Source: an uncultured Enhydrobacter sp.
Lineage (GTDB): Bacteria; Pseudomonadota; Gammaproteobacteria; Pseudomonadales; Moraxellaceae
DNA length: 64,000 bases
Direction of reading: 5' to 3'
Assembly: GCA_946222995.1 (NCBI GenBank)
Contig: CAMIOS010000005.1
Location: 31,628 to 95,627 of the forward strand
In this document: piece after piece, positions 9,121 to 18,653 of the stretch
Position numbering within the stretch: the stretch's first letter is position 1
How the letters are laid out: each line of letters begins with the position of its first letter
Notes under the pieces: generated by a model
Databases searched by the model: none
The model's input: the letters and a program-made list of their open reading frames with translations, nothing else
Told to the model about the DNA's origin: nothing
Translations under genes and position numbers: made by a program

Positions 9121-9837
9121 TTATCCTTTATACTGATTGGTAGAATTTGGTGGCAACATACGCACTAATTGTCCATCAAGACGATACAAGCGTGAGGCAT
9201 GAATCAAAAAGGCAAAGATCGCCGTTGGAATCCCCCAAACCGCAATTTTCATCGGGTCAACATCAATACCGCCTGTGGTTTTCATAAAGGTTTGCATCAG
9301 TACAATCGAGCCAAACGCCACAAAAATATCTTCACCAAAAAATAACCCAACATTGTCGGTTGCCGCACTCATTGCTCGCACCTTGTTACTCACCGCTTTT
9401 GGTAACTGCTGAAAGCGATTTTTAAACGCACCTTCTGCCATCGGTACAATCAGTGGACGTACCATCTGCGGATGTCCGCCAAGGCTAGTTAAGCCTAACG
9501 CTGCGGTAATTTCACGGATAAACAGATACACAATCAATAAACGCCCCGATGTCGCTGATTTGATGCGAGCCACCCAATTTTGCGCATGTTCTTTTAGACC
9601 ATTTCGCTCAAGCAAGCCGATAATAGCCAGCGGCAAAATAATAATCAGCGATAAAGTGCGGGTTTTTAAAAACCCTTCACCCAGCTTGGTTAAGATAACA
9701 TCCACTGGCATGGCTGCCAATAAACCGGTGACTATCCCAGCCACCAATACCACCAAAACCGCATTAAATCGCAGTAAAAAGCCCACCACAATGACAACAA
9801 TGCCCAGTAGTGGCCAATAATTTATTACATTTTCCAT
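9121..9837 (-). CDS. DUF969 family membrane protein, partner of DUF979
   Basis: 238 residues, about six membrane helices; begins MENVINYWPLLGIVVIVVGF. ATG 9837 is preferred because GAGGT lies seven bases upstream; the frame is open to 9885. The hydrophilic stretch GGHPQMVRPLIVPMAEGAF near the middle is typical of the family. First gene of the minus-strand half of the 5-oxoproline island. Role in uptake is inferred from context. Confidence 0.8.
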   Translation of the reverse strand: MENVINYWPLLGIVVIVVGFLLRFNAVLVVLVAGIVTGLLAAMPVDVILTKLGEGFLKTRTLSLIIILPLAIIGLLERNGLKEHAQNWVARIKSATSGRLLIVYLFIREITAALGLTSLGGHPQMVRPLIVPMAEGAFKNRFQQLPKAVSNKVRAMSAATDNVGLFFGEDIFVAFGSIVLMQTFMKTTGGIDVDPMKIAVWGIPTAIFAFLIHASRLYRLDGQLVRMLPPNSTNQYKG

Positions 9838-10308
9838 AATGACCTCAAAATTTTTGATGAATAGCGAATGACCATCATACTTCACGCATTTACAGGCTTA
9901 TACGCGCTAAAAACAACCGACTATCTAAGCGATACCTAGCCAATCTATGTAGCATTAACCCGTTAAGCCATTGATTAAAACATGACTGCCACGAAGTATG
10001 AATTGGCAAAATAAGCCTATTGACAACTCCATTGCATGACCTTTTTTGCCAAATTAGTTGGGAAAAATAAAAAATTGTTAACGAGATAATGGTCAAAAAA
10101 TTTCTTTTATAAATCAAACAATTATCGAATCAAGAAAATTTCATCGATACTTCGTCTAAATATTGTATAGACAATTTTAAGTGTGGTATAGTCTCTTATT
10201 TGCAAAATCAAAAATTTTTTGGCGTATCCAATTTAGCCATCAATTTGTATTTTGTCATTTAGCGATTTTTTAGCATCATTAATTAGATTTAGCAAAAGGC
10301 ATGCCATC
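9838..10308. other. Divergent regulatory region of the 5-oxoproline island
   Basis: 471 bases between the DUF969 gene (minus) and the biotin-carrier gene (plus). It is AT-rich and contains one palindromic promoter-like site (10162-10192). A 75-codon frame on minus (9890-10117) has no ribosome site and no recognisable product, so it is not called. Confidence 0.5.
10162..10192 (+). promoter_or_regulatory. Candidate promoter with overlapping GntR-like palindrome
   Basis: ATTGTATAGACAAT (10162-10175) is a near-perfect palindrome of the kind bound by HutC-type GntR regulators. TTGTAT (10163-10168) and TATAGT (10187-10192) are spaced by 18 bases and could be -35 and -10 boxes, so a bound regulator would block the polymerase. 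It points at the biotin-carrier/pxp operon. No regulator gene is present nearby. Confidence 0.45.
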
Positions 10309-10824
10309 ATGGATATTGATTTAACCCAACTTGCTCAGTTAATTCACATTGCCGAACAAGCCGATATTGACGAGCTTGAAGTGCGTGAAGGACAAACCAC
10401 CATACGCATTACTTGTCGCCACCCAGCACAAGCTTGTCATGCCGCCATTGATCCGCATGCTCAGCCCGTACCGCATCAAGCTTCACCTATAGCAACGACA
10501 AAATTACCCCAAGCGATGACTGCTAGTGCTTTAAGTAAGCCTGCCAACCAAGGTAATAATCCCACTGAGACCAAAAGCGACAATAGCCAAGCCCGCCACA
10601 TTAACTCACCAATGGTCGGGACATTTTATCGTAAATCCAGTCCAGATGTGCCCGCGTTTGTAGAAGTGGGTCAAAGCGTGGCGGCAGGTGATACCTTATG
10701 TATCGTGGAAGCGATGAAAATCATGCATGAAGTCAAGGCAGAGCAAGCCTGTGTCATTGAGCAAATCTTGGTGCCAGACGGTGATATGGTGGAATACGAC
10801 CAACCGATATTTATTATTGCTTAA
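10309..10824 (+). CDS. Biotin carboxyl carrier protein (AccB-like) of the pxp operon
   Basis: 171 residues. The N-terminal AccB-type helical region MDIDLTQLAQLIHIAEQADI is followed by a Gln/Ala/Pro-rich linker (about 40-95) and a biotinyl domain. The biotinylation motif VEAMKIMHEV is intact, with K137 as the modified lysine. AAGG lies nine bases before ATG 10309. It is followed by a biotin carboxylase and the PxpBCA genes. This may be a dedicated paralogue rather than the housekeeping acetyl-CoA carboxylase subunit; the window cannot decide. Confidence 0.88.
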   Translation: MDIDLTQLAQLIHIAEQADIDELEVREGQTTIRITCRHPAQACHAAIDPHAQPVPHQASPIATTKLPQAMTASALSKPANQGNNPTETKSDNSQARHINSPMVGTFYRKSSPDVPAFVEVGQSVAAGDTLCIVEAMKIMHEVKAEQACVIEQILVPDGDMVEYDQPIFIIA

Positions 10825-10838
10825 GCTTGTTCGATAAA

Positions 10839-10866
10839 ATCGTATCTTTAAAATTGTATCTTTAAA
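10839..10866 (+). repeat. Short 14-bp tandem repeat between carrier and carboxylase genes
   Basis: Two near-identical 14-base units (ATCGTATCTTTAAA and ATTGTATCTTTAAA, differing at one base) lie in the 91-base gap, followed by a decayed third copy. No function is evident. Confidence 0.6.
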
Positions 10867-10915
10867 ATCGTTATCTTTGTATTAAAAAATTTTTCCGTCA
10901 GGAAAAGAGAGTGTC

Positions 10916-12379
10916 ATGACAAACGCTATTACCCCTACTGAGCCATTAACCGCCCAAATGCCCCCCAAACTATTTAATAAAGTATTAATCGCTAATCGAG
11001 GCGAGATCGCCTTGCGAATTATCCGAGCCTGTAAGCAATTAGGTATTGGCTCGGTGTTGGTACATTCCCAAGCCGATCGTAATTCGCTGCCTGTACGATT
11101 GGCCGATGAAACCGTGTGTATTGGTCCTGCCAATGCCACCCAAAGCTATCTAAATCAGCAAGCGATTTTGGCAGCCGCTGAGATCACGGGCGCCAATGCC
11201 ATTCATCCAGGTTATGGATTTTTGGCAGAAAATGCCGATTTTGCCGAACGGGTAGAAACCGCTGGGCTGACGTTTATTGGACCGACCGCCGAGAATATCC
11301 GCCGTATGGGCGATAAAGTCGCCGCCAAACAAGCCATGCTAGCAGCAGGCGTACCCTGCGTGCCAGGGTCGGATGGGGCACTGCCTGAAGATGACAAGGC
11401 AATTATACAAATTGCCGAAAATGTGGGCTACCCAGTGATTATCAAAGCTGCAGGTGGTGGTGGCGGGCGAGGGATGCGTGTGGTGACCCGAGCCGAAGAC
11501 TTAATTACCTCAGTGGCAATGACCAAAAAAGAAGCCGATTCGGCGTTTGGCAATCCAGTTGTGTATATGGAGCGATATTTACAACAACCTCGCCATATCG
11601 AAATCCAAGTCATTGCCGACCATCACGGTCATGCGGTGCATTTGGGTGAACGAGATTGTTCAAGCCAACGCCGCCATCAAAAAGTGGTCGAAGAAGCCCC
11701 CGCACCGCACATCACCGATGCCGAACGCCAAAGCATTGGACAGGCATGTGTCAAGGCATGTCAGCAAATGGGCTATCGTGGTGTGGGGACGTTTGAGTTT
11801 TTATATGAAAATGGCGAGTTTTTCTTTATCGAGATGAATACCCGCATTCAGGTCGAGCACCCTGTGACCGAGCTTGTCACGGGCATTGATTTAATCAGCG
11901 AGCAAATCAAAGTCGCCGCAGGGTTTGAACTTGGTTTTAGCCAAGAGGATATTGTGCTACAAGGTCATGCGTTTGAGTGTCGCATCAATGCCGAGCATCC
12001 GTTCACATTTATGCCCAGTGCAGGCATGATTGGCTATTGTCATCTACCGGGCGGCAATGGTGTGCGGGTGGATAGCCATGTTGAATCAGGCTATCGCATT
12101 CCGACCAATTATGATAGCTTGATTGCCAAGCTGTGCGTGCATGCTGCCACCCGTGAGTTAGCCATTCAAAAAATGCAGGCAGCTCTCAATGAGTTAACGA
12201 TTACCGGCATTATGACCAATAAAGCCTTGCACCAACGCTTTTTGGCAGACCGTGTATTTCAAGCGGGTGGGACTAGTATCCATTATTTAACGCAATGGCT
12301 AGAGCAAAATCAGACGTCCTTACAAATTACAGATGATAAGTTGCAGTCGCCAAATTACTCACCCAATACCAAAGAGTAA
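10916..12379 (+). CDS. Biotin carboxylase (AccC-like) of the pxp operon
   Basis: 487 residues; ATP-dependent carboxylation of the biotin carrier. Order seen: N-terminal domain with [22 protein letters not shown]-grasp glycine loop [35 protein letters not shown], and catalytic [14 protein letters not shown]. All key residues appear intact. It is about 40 residues longer than E. coli AccC, with a polar tail. AAAGAGAG precedes ATG 10916. Its placement between a carrier and PxpB suggests a role in, or regulation with, 5-oxoproline breakdown. Confidence 0.88.
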   Translation: MTNAITPTEPLTAQMPPKLFNKVLIANRGEIALRIIRACKQLGIGSVLVHSQADRNSLPVRLADETVCIGPANATQSYLNQQAILAAAEITGANAIHPGYGFLAENADFAERVETAGLTFIGPTAENIRRMGDKVAAKQAMLAAGVPCVPGSDGALPEDDKAIIQIAENVGYPVIIKAAGGGGGRGMRVVTRAEDLITSVAMTKKEADSAFGNPVVYMERYLQQPRHIEIQVIADHHGHAVHLGERDCSSQRRHQKVVEEAPAPHITDAERQSIGQACVKACQQMGYRGVGTFEFLYENGEFFFIEMNTRIQVEHPVTELVTGIDLISEQIKVAAGFELGFSQEDIVLQGHAFECRINAEHPFTFMPSAGMIGYCHLPGGNGVRVDSHVESGYRIPTNYDSLIAKLCVHAATRELAIQKMQAALNELTITGIMTNKALHQRFLADRVFQAGGTSIHYLTQWLEQNQTSLQITDDKLQSPNYSPNTKE

Positions 12380-12472
12380 GTTACTAGACGTTTAGCTGCG
12401 CATTTTTGATTTAACACATTATCCGCTACCAGATTGTAGCAGCGTTTGTATGAGCTGTTACAATGTATCTGA

Positions 12473-13249
12473 ATGACTCAACACGCTAACTCGCAGGTTG
12501 CCCTAAGCATGACAAATATTGACATTACCGCAAATTCCAACCTTTTTTCACCCCAGCACTATCAATGGCATATCTGTGGGGAAAACTGCTTGACTTTATT
12601 GTTACCCAAACCTGTCACCTTAGAACAACAGCAACTTTGTTGGGGGTTGGCAGAGCAAGTAATGCAAACAGATGGCATTAAGCAGTGGGTAATCGAAACG
12701 GTTGTCGGGATGAATACCTTAAGTGTGTATTGTCACGAGTTGACTGCCAAGCAGTTGTTGCTATTAAAGGAACAGCTTGAAACAATAACCCAAAACAATC
12801 AGTCTATCAAACAAATTCAAGGTCAGCATATCGAGATTCCCGTACGTTACGGCGGCGAATATGGACCTGATCTAAGTAATTTGGCAAAACAAAAAAACAT
12901 GACGGTCAAAGAATTGGTGGAACGTCATACCGCACCGATTTATACTGTATATTTTATTGGGTTTCAGCCTGGTTTTCCGTATTTGGGCGGCTTGCCTGCC
13001 GAGCTGTGTGCGCCACGCCACACCACACCACGCCTGCAAGTGCCAGCCGGTTCGGTGGGCATTGGCGGCGAGCAAACAGGGATTTATCCATTTGCCTCAC
13101 CGGGTGGCTGGCAGTTATTGGGTCAGACCGACTTGCCACTGTTTAACCTAGACAACTTAGATAACCAAGATAACGGGCAGCCCACCTTGTTACAAGCAGG
13201 GGATACGCTTAGTTTTGTGGCGATTGAGGTGATTGAGGATAGTCTATGA
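12473..13249 (+). CDS. pxpB: 5-oxoprolinase subunit PxpB (KipI-like)
   Basis: 258 residues, homologous to the N-terminal half of allophanate-hydrolase-like carboxyltransferases and to KipI. Conserved blocks are YTVYFIGFQPGFPYLGGLPA and RLQVPAGSVGIGGEQTGIYP, then SPGGWQLLGQT. It works with PxpA and PxpC in ATP-dependent hydrolysis of 5-oxoproline to glutamate. Start is uncertain between ATG 12473 and ATG 12509; the first about 25 residues are not conserved. Stop overlaps the pxpC start (ATGA). Confidence 0.9.
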   Translation: MTQHANSQVALSMTNIDITANSNLFSPQHYQWHICGENCLTLLLPKPVTLEQQQLCWGLAEQVMQTDGIKQWVIETVVGMNTLSVYCHELTAKQLLLLKEQLETITQNNQSIKQIQGQHIEIPVRYGGEYGPDLSNLAKQKNMTVKELVERHTAPIYTVYFIGFQPGFPYLGGLPAELCAPRHTTPRLQVPAGSVGIGGEQTGIYPFASPGGWQLLGQTDLPLFNLDNLDNQDNGQPTLLQAGDTLSFVAIEVIEDSL

Positions 13250-14259
13250 AAATAACAGCAATAACCGGTATGGCCAGTGTACAAGATTTGGGTCGCTATG
13301 GTCAGCGCAAATATGGGATTGGTGTTAATGGCGCGATGGACCAGTGGGCGCTCAAGGCGGGCAATGCGTTACTTAATAATGATGAAAATACCGCAGCGAT
13401 AGAAGTCACGCTTGGCGGTATCAGTGTCGAATTTGAGCAAAACGATGTGGATGCGACCACCGGCGAATTGGCAATTTGTGTGACAGGGGCATTGTACGAG
13501 ATGTATCTTGTGGATCATGCCACCACGCCAAACCCAAAGCGACAACGCATTGCCAATGGCTGGCGAGTGACGGTTCAAGCAGGACAAACGCTTGAGCTTA
13601 AGCGAGCCATCCAAGGCATGCACGCTTATATCTGTATCCAAGGCGGCTTGCAGGTGCAAGCGGTATTAGGTTCGGCAAGCACCAATACCAAAGCAGAATT
13701 TGGCGGCTATCAAGGGCGGTTTTTGGCAGTGGGGGATCACCTAACGGTGGCAAATGTCGCTCGTCCGTCTTTGTCTCGCCTCGGCATAGCCCCATTTGTA
13801 GACAATCATGCCAATCAAGCTGAGGGTCAACCAACCCATCGGCTGATTCGGGTCATTAAAAATAGTGAATATGAGAATTTCACCCCCGATGCCATTGCCC
13901 ATTTTACTAAGCAGCCTTACAAGCTATCAAGCAGCAGCAACCGCATGGGCTATCGCCTTGAAGGGGCACAGCCGTTAACATTGACCATGCCATTACAGAT
14001 GAATTCGCACGGGGTGGATGTGGGTATGATTCAAGTACCTCCCCAAGGACAGCCCATTGTGCTTATGGCAGATAGCCAAACCACAGGCGGCTATCCCAAA
14101 ATTGCCAGCGTTATCCAAGCGGATATTGGCGAATTTGCCCAGTTACGCTTTGGGCAGTCGTGCCAATTTGTGTGGGTGGCACTTGACCAAGCCATCGAAG
14201 CCAAACAAGCTCGAGAGCGATATATCAACCAAATTAAAGCCTTTGCACAAGGACAGTGA
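13246..14259 (+). CDS. pxpC: 5-oxoprolinase subunit PxpC (KipA-like)
   Basis: 337 residues, biotin-dependent-carboxyltransferase-like family (KipA). Typical blocks are MASVQDLGRYGQRKYGIGVN, GAMDQWALKAGNALLNN, SSSNRMGYRLEG and the C-terminal ADSQTTGGYPKIASVIQADI. It pairs with PxpB and the pair partners PxpA. Start overlaps the pxpB stop by 4 bases. Confidence 0.91.
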   Translation: MKITAITGMASVQDLGRYGQRKYGIGVNGAMDQWALKAGNALLNNDENTAAIEVTLGGISVEFEQNDVDATTGELAICVTGALYEMYLVDHATTPNPKRQRIANGWRVTVQAGQTLELKRAIQGMHAYICIQGGLQVQAVLGSASTNTKAEFGGYQGRFLAVGDHLTVANVARPSLSRLGIAPFVDNHANQAEGQPTHRLIRVIKNSEYENFTPDAIAHFTKQPYKLSSSSNRMGYRLEGAQPLTLTMPLQMNSHGVDVGMIQVPPQGQPIVLMADSQTTGGYPKIASVIQADIGEFAQLRFGQSCQFVWVALDQAIEAKQARERYINQIKAFAQGQ

Positions 14260-14261
14260 CC

Positions 14262-15041
14262 ATGAACCAACCAGATTTTTTAGCCAATTCTCAAACAGCA
14301 TTAACCATTGACTTAAACGCTGACGTTGCCGAAGGCTGTGGACAAGACGATAAACTGATGCGCATTGTCAGCTCAGCAAATATCTGCTGTGGGCTACACG
14401 CCGGATCGCCAAGCGAAATGCTTAAAATTCTAAAACTTGCTAAACAACACGGCGTGCGAGTGGGTGCTCACCCAAGTTTTGATGACAGAGAAAATTTTGG
14501 GCGCAGTAATCAACAGCTACCCGATGACGAATTACAAGCCGTATTATTGTACCAACTTGGCGCTATCACTGCCCTTTGTGATTGGGTCGGCGTCACGCTC
14601 GAATATGTCAAACCGCATGGCGCACTCTACAACCAAGCCGCTAAAGACGCCCATTTAGCCAACTTGATTGCTGCAACGATTAAACAATTTAACCCCAAAC
14701 TAGCTTTAATGGGCTTATCAGGTAGCGAGTTGATCAAAGCTGCCCACGCTCATGGATTGGTCGCAGAATCTGAAGTATTTGCCGACCGCAGGTACGAAGA
14801 CAATGGGGCATTGGTCGCGCGTAGCCAAGCCAATGCGGTGATTGCCAGTGATGAGGAAGCCCTCGCCCAAGTGCTACATATGGTCAAAAATCACATGGTC
14901 ACCAGTGTCAATGGCAAAAATATTGCCGTACAAGCTGACAGCGTGTGTCTGCATGGTGACAGTGAGCATGCAGTACAATTTGCCAAACAGATTCAAACCA
15001 CCTTACAGCAACAACAAATCGCCATTACGGCAACCAAATAA
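14262..15041 (+). CDS. pxpA: 5-oxoprolinase subunit PxpA (LamB/YcsF family)
   Basis: 259 residues of the LamB/YcsF fold. The N-terminal signature DLNADVAEGCGQDDKLM and the metal-site-like segment CCGLHAGSP...VGAHPSFDDRENFGR are present, with KPHGALYNQAAKD further on. ATG 14262 is chosen because AAGGA lies eight bases upstream; a GTG at 14256 overlapping pxpC is possible. PxpA with PxpBC makes the complete ATP-dependent 5-oxoprolinase. Confidence 0.91.
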   Translation: MNQPDFLANSQTALTIDLNADVAEGCGQDDKLMRIVSSANICCGLHAGSPSEMLKILKLAKQHGVRVGAHPSFDDRENFGRSNQQLPDDELQAVLLYQLGAITALCDWVGVTLEYVKPHGALYNQAAKDAHLANLIAATIKQFNPKLALMGLSGSELIKAAHAHGLVAESEVFADRRYEDNGALVARSQANAVIASDEEALAQVLHMVKNHMVTSVNGKNIAVQADSVCLHGDSEHAVQFAKQIQTTLQQQQIAITATK

Positions 15042-15084
15042 CGTAGCCAATATTACCTAAATGACTCAACTGACAAGGCATTTT

Positions 15085-15519
15085 ATGGATATCCAAAAAA
15101 TTCAAGACATCGTCAATTTGGTTGCTAATAGCCAAGTGGCAGAAGTAGCACTCACCCAACAGGATGGTAGTATTCGTATCAAAAATAACTTACAAGCCGC
15201 TGTGTTGCCGCGTGAAAATCTAGTACCCAACGCCAGCTCAAGCGCTCAGCTAGCGCCCAATTTATCCGATGAGGCCAATTCAATCACCCTTCAATCCAAG
15301 CATATCGGCAAATTAAAATTGGCAGATGATGCTATCAGCGAGCCGCTCGTTAAAGTGGGTGATATGGTTAAAGAAGGCGATACCATTGGGTATGTTGCCG
15401 CTTTAGCCCAATTAAATCCCATCATTGCTGATAAATCGGGAGTCGTGCGTGAAATTTTGCTAGCGCAAAATGCCACCGTTGAGTATGGCACGCCCATCAT
15501 GCACTTAAAAAGCAATTAA
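15085..15519 (+). CDS. Biotin-carrier-like protein lacking the biotinyl lysine
   Basis: 144 residues with the same layout as the carrier at 10309: AccB-type N-terminus MDIQKIQDIVNLVANSQVAE, a linker, and a barrel-sandwich domain containing GDMVKEGDTIGYV. Aligning that domain with the intact carrier puts A108 (in AALAQLNPI) where the biotinylated lysine should be, so it cannot be biotinylated there. AAGG seven bases upstream supports ATG 15085 over 15061. Last gene of the pxp operon, 43 bases after pxpA. A structural or regulatory role is possible; none is established. Confidence 0.8.
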   Translation: MDIQKIQDIVNLVANSQVAEVALTQQDGSIRIKNNLQAAVLPRENLVPNASSSAQLAPNLSDEANSITLQSKHIGKLKLADDAISEPLVKVGDMVKEGDTIGYVAALAQLNPIIADKSGVVREILLAQNATVEYGTPIMHLKSN

Positions 15520-15729
15520 TGGCGAGCAACTTGGCAACACATGGCGTTAATCCGTTGTATTAAGGGCATGTTGTATTAGAAAAGGGCATTACGTTACTTG
15601 CAGTATGTGATTTTTTACAGGATTGCAACGCACATTCAACCCACGATATACCCATAAACGTGTTATGGTGGCTTTAAAAATATAATAACTTATTTAAAGA
15701 TAGCCACTCACCTTTAAACAATAGGGAAA

Positions 15730-17145
15730 ATGATGATGCAAACCATAAATTCTTCTGACCAATTTCGTAGTGAAAAAGACACCATGGGCAATGTTAATGT
15801 GCCTGCCAATGCCTATTGGGGCGCACAGACCGAACGCAGTCGCAATAACTTTAAAATCGGTGGTGAAACCCTACCACAGCCACTCATCGAAGCGATGGCA
15901 ATCGTCAAAAAAGCCGCCGCCATCACCAATCAACAACTCGATCGGATCAGCCTTGAGAAAAAAGAGTTGATCGTACAAGCCGCCGATGAAATTATCAATG
16001 GCAAACTGCGTGACCAATTCCCGCTTGTTGTGTGGCAAACAGGCTCTGGCACCCAGTCAAATATGAATATGAATGAAGTCATTGCCAACCGTGCCAACGA
16101 AATCGCAGGCAAGGATAAAGGCAGTTATCAGCCCATTCACCCCAATGACGATGTAAATCACGCCCAATCCACCAATGACAGCTTCCCGACTGCGATTCGA
16201 GTGGCAGCGGCTCGTCAAATAACCGATGCCTTGATACCTGCAGTCAAACAGTTACGAGATACCCTTGATAAAAAATCGCAAGACTTCGCAGACATTGTCA
16301 AAATTGGACGCACCCATTTACAAGACGCCACGCCATTAACCTTGGGTCAAGAATTTAGCGGCTATGTCAGCCAATTAAATCACGCCTTGACTCGGCTCGA
16401 TGCGGCGTTACAAGGACTTTATGAGTTGCCATTAGGCGGTACGGCAGTCGGCACAGGGTTAAACGCGCATCCTGAGTATGCCGTAACTGTCGCCAAAACC
16501 TTGGCAGAATTAACCCACATTCCATTTGTCACCGCGCCCAATAAGTTTGAAGCCCTAGCCAGTCGAGATGCCGAAGTGTTTGCCTCGGGGGCATTAAAAA
16601 CCTTGGCGGCTAGCTTAAATAAAATCGCCAATGATGTGCGCTGGTTAGCATCAGGTCCTCGCTGTGGTATTGGTGAGCTAAAAATTCCTGAAAATGAGCC
16701 AGGTTCATCTATCATGCCAGGCAAAGTCAATCCCACCCAATCTGAAGCCATGACCATGGTGGTCGCTCAAGTTATGGGCAATGATGTCACCATCAATCTT
16801 GCGGGGGCATCGGGCAATTTTGAATTAAATGTGTTTATGCCTGTTATCGGCTATAACTTGTTGCAATCGATTCGTCTATTGACGGATGTATGTGATAGTT
16901 TTAACGCGCATTGTGCGGTGGGTATTGAGCCAGTCAAAGAAAAAATTGACCATTATTTGCACAATTCGTTGATGCTCGTTACAGCCCTTAATCGCCATGT
17001 TGGCTATGAAAATGCCGCAAAAATTGCCAAAACTGCTTATAAGGAAAATAAAACCTTAAAACAAGTGGCTGTCGAACTTGGGTTGATGAATTCTGAGCAA
17101 TTTGATGACTGGGTGAAACCTGAAGACATGATTGCGCCAAAATAA
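15730..17145 (+). CDS. fumC: Fumarate hydratase class II
   Basis: 471 residues, iron-independent fumarase of the TCA cycle (fumarate to L-malate). Motifs include [56 protein letters not shown] and the family signature [13 protein letters not shown]. Length and ends match the family. It starts with three consecutive ATG-containing options (15730, 15733, 15736) after AGGG. Transcribed alone, with a hairpin terminator after it. Confidence 0.96.
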   Translation: MMMQTINSSDQFRSEKDTMGNVNVPANAYWGAQTERSRNNFKIGGETLPQPLIEAMAIVKKAAAITNQQLDRISLEKKELIVQAADEIINGKLRDQFPLVVWQTGSGTQSNMNMNEVIANRANEIAGKDKGSYQPIHPNDDVNHAQSTNDSFPTAIRVAAARQITDALIPAVKQLRDTLDKKSQDFADIVKIGRTHLQDATPLTLGQEFSGYVSQLNHALTRLDAALQGLYELPLGGTAVGTGLNAHPEYAVTVAKTLAELTHIPFVTAPNKFEALASRDAEVFASGALKTLAASLNKIANDVRWLASGPRCGIGELKIPENEPGSSIMPGKVNPTQSEAMTMVVAQVMGNDVTINLAGASGNFELNVFMPVIGYNLLQSIRLLTDVCDSFNAHCAVGIEPVKEKIDHYLHNSLMLVTALNRHVGYENAAKIAKTAYKENKTLKQVAVELGLMNSEQFDDWVKPEDMIAPK

Positions 17146-17160
17146 GCTTTAAGTAAAACA

Positions 17161-17193
17161 AAAAAGCCAATCGATATATCGGTTGGCTTTTTT
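17161..17193. terminator. Bidirectional Rho-independent terminator (fumC / bfr)
   Basis: AAAAAGCCAA pairs with TTGGCTTTTT around an inner CGATATATCG palindrome. T-runs in both directions let it serve fumC on plus and the convergent bacterioferritin gene on minus. Confidence 0.85.
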
Positions 17194-17208
17194 GGTAAAA
17201 TAAAAATA

Positions 17209-17679
17209 TTAATCGTCTAATAATGACTGCATATATTTTTCTATCCCCATTCGCTCAATCAATGCTTGCTGGGTTTCAAGCCAATCCATATATTCTTCGC
17301 TACCGTCTTTGAGTTTGACAAGTAATTGACGAGAAACAAAGTCGCTTTGGGCTTCGCACACGGCAATAGCGTCTTTGATCACTTGGGTTTTTTGGCTTTC
17401 AAGTCGCAAATCACAGGCCAACACCTCTGCCACATTTTCACCAATCAACAATTTGCCCAGTTCTTGCAAATTGGGCAACCCTTCAAGCATCAAGATACGC
17501 TCGATTAAATCGTCCGCCCATTTCATCTCATGAATTGATTGATGATAAAGCTTATCATTGAGTTCGTGAAAGCCCCAATTTTTGGCAATACGGGCATGTA
17601 AAAAATACTGATTAATAGCGATTAACGATTGCCCTAATACTTGGTTTAGGATACGTAAAATTTGTTTGTCGGCTTGCAT
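17209..17679 (-). CDS. Bacterioferritin subunit, heme-binding type with degenerate ferroxidase site
   Basis: 156 residues of the ferritin four-helix fold; iron storage in the cytoplasm. Aligned to E. coli Bfr, the heme ligand M52 is kept (HEMKWADD), but ferroxidase residues E18, H54, E127 and H130 are replaced by S, W, S and Y. E51 and E94 remain. It should bind heme but not oxidise iron by itself, and so needs the partner subunit encoded just upstream at 17740-18219. AGGAAG precedes ATG 17679. Confidence 0.92.
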   Translation of the reverse strand: MQADKQILRILNQVLGQSLIAINQYFLHARIAKNWGFHELNDKLYHQSIHEMKWADDLIERILMLEGLPNLQELGKLLIGENVAEVLACDLRLESQKTQVIKDAIAVCEAQSDFVSRQLLVKLKDGSEEYMDWLETQQALIERMGIEKYMQSLLDD

Positions 17680-17739
17680 GATAGCTTCCTTTGGTTACTA
17701 GTATTTGCAGGTGATCGTGATTTTTAGGTCAATGTACGA

Positions 17740-18219
17740 CTAAGCATCGACATCGCCAAGTTGTGACTGCAAATAGTTCGGCAAGCCAATCATCTCAATT
17801 AAGCGTAATTGCTGTTCTAGCCAATGGGCGTGGTCTTCTTCGGTATCGACAAGCTGCGCTACCAAGATTTCACGGGTGACGTAATCTTGTTCTTCTTCAC
17901 ACAGCTTGATGCCGTCTTTGAGGTGTTGGCGTACTGTATATTCTAGCTCAAGGTCGGCTTTGAGCATGGATGGCACATCGGTGCCAATCGTGATATCCGC
18001 CACCTTCATATTGGGCGTGCCTTCTAGCATCAACACCCGATTAATTAAAGCGCGAGCATGGTCGGTTTCTTCTTCCATCTCATGGTGCATACGCGTGTAA
18101 AGCTTAAGATAGTGCCACTCATGATACAGTTGGGCATGAATAAAATACTGATCACGTGCCCCAAGCTCACCACCAATCAAAAAATTCAAATAATCGACTA
18201 CCCGTTGACTGCCTTTCAT
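17740..18219 (-). CDS. Bacterioferritin subunit, ferroxidase type without heme ligand
   Basis: 159 residues. Ferroxidase residues of E. coli Bfr are all present: E18, E51, H54, E94, E127 and H130 (last two in DTEEDHAHW). The heme-ligand methionine is replaced: residue 52 is T in EEETDHARALIN. It is thus the complement of the next gene. TAGGAAA precedes ATG 18219. The pair is probably co-transcribed (gap 60 bases) and co-assembles into a mixed shell. Confidence 0.93.
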   Translation of the reverse strand: MKGSQRVVDYLNFLIGGELGARDQYFIHAQLYHEWHYLKLYTRMHHEMEEETDHARALINRVLMLEGTPNMKVADITIGTDVPSMLKADLELEYTVRQHLKDGIKLCEEEQDYVTREILVAQLVDTEEDHAHWLEQQLRLIEMIGLPNYLQSQLGDVDA

Positions 18220-18396
18220 ATCATTTTCCTAACCATGATTAATCAATAAGGATTTATGGTAAGGCAATCGACAGGCAAAGGCAATGACCAACTGCGACAA
18301 AAATGTAGCTATCATCAATCGCAACGATAACAAGAATGATTGTATTTTTAACGTTGATTAAGCAGACACAAGGAAGAAAAGTTGCAAATATGAAGA

Positions 18397-18600
18397 TTAA
18401 GCAACTTCAATATATAAATGAGCGTGCGATTTAACTTGTCGAGCATGGTCTTCAAGATAGGATTCAATCATCGGTTGACAGCCACCACAGCAAGTCGCCA
18501 CATCAAGCTCAGCTTGTAGCGACGCTAGCGTATCATGACCTTGGGCAATGGCAGTTTTGATTTGGCTTTCTTTGACTGCGTTACAGATACAGACGAACAT
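18397..18600 (-). CDS. bfd: Bacterioferritin-associated ferredoxin
   Basis: 67 residues, BFD-like [2Fe-2S] domain. Cysteine pattern is CIC near the N-terminus and CCGGC at about residues 37-41. It reduces stored ferric iron through the bacterioferritin heme to release iron. AAGGA precedes ATG 18600. It is expressed apart from the bacterioferritin genes, behind a Fur-like site, which fits induction when iron is scarce. Confidence 0.93.
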   Translation of the reverse strand: MFVCICNAVKESQIKTAIAQGHDTLASLQAELDVATCCGGCQPMIESYLEDHARQVKSHAHLYIEVA

Positions 18601-18653
18601 GGCAAATCCTTATTAATTTAAGACAAGACTATCACTGATGGTGCTGCAAATAT

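Noticed and set aside
9890..10117. 75-residue frame on minus in the divergent pxp region
   Set aside because: No ribosome site and no recognisable protein pattern; sits in an AT-rich promoter region.
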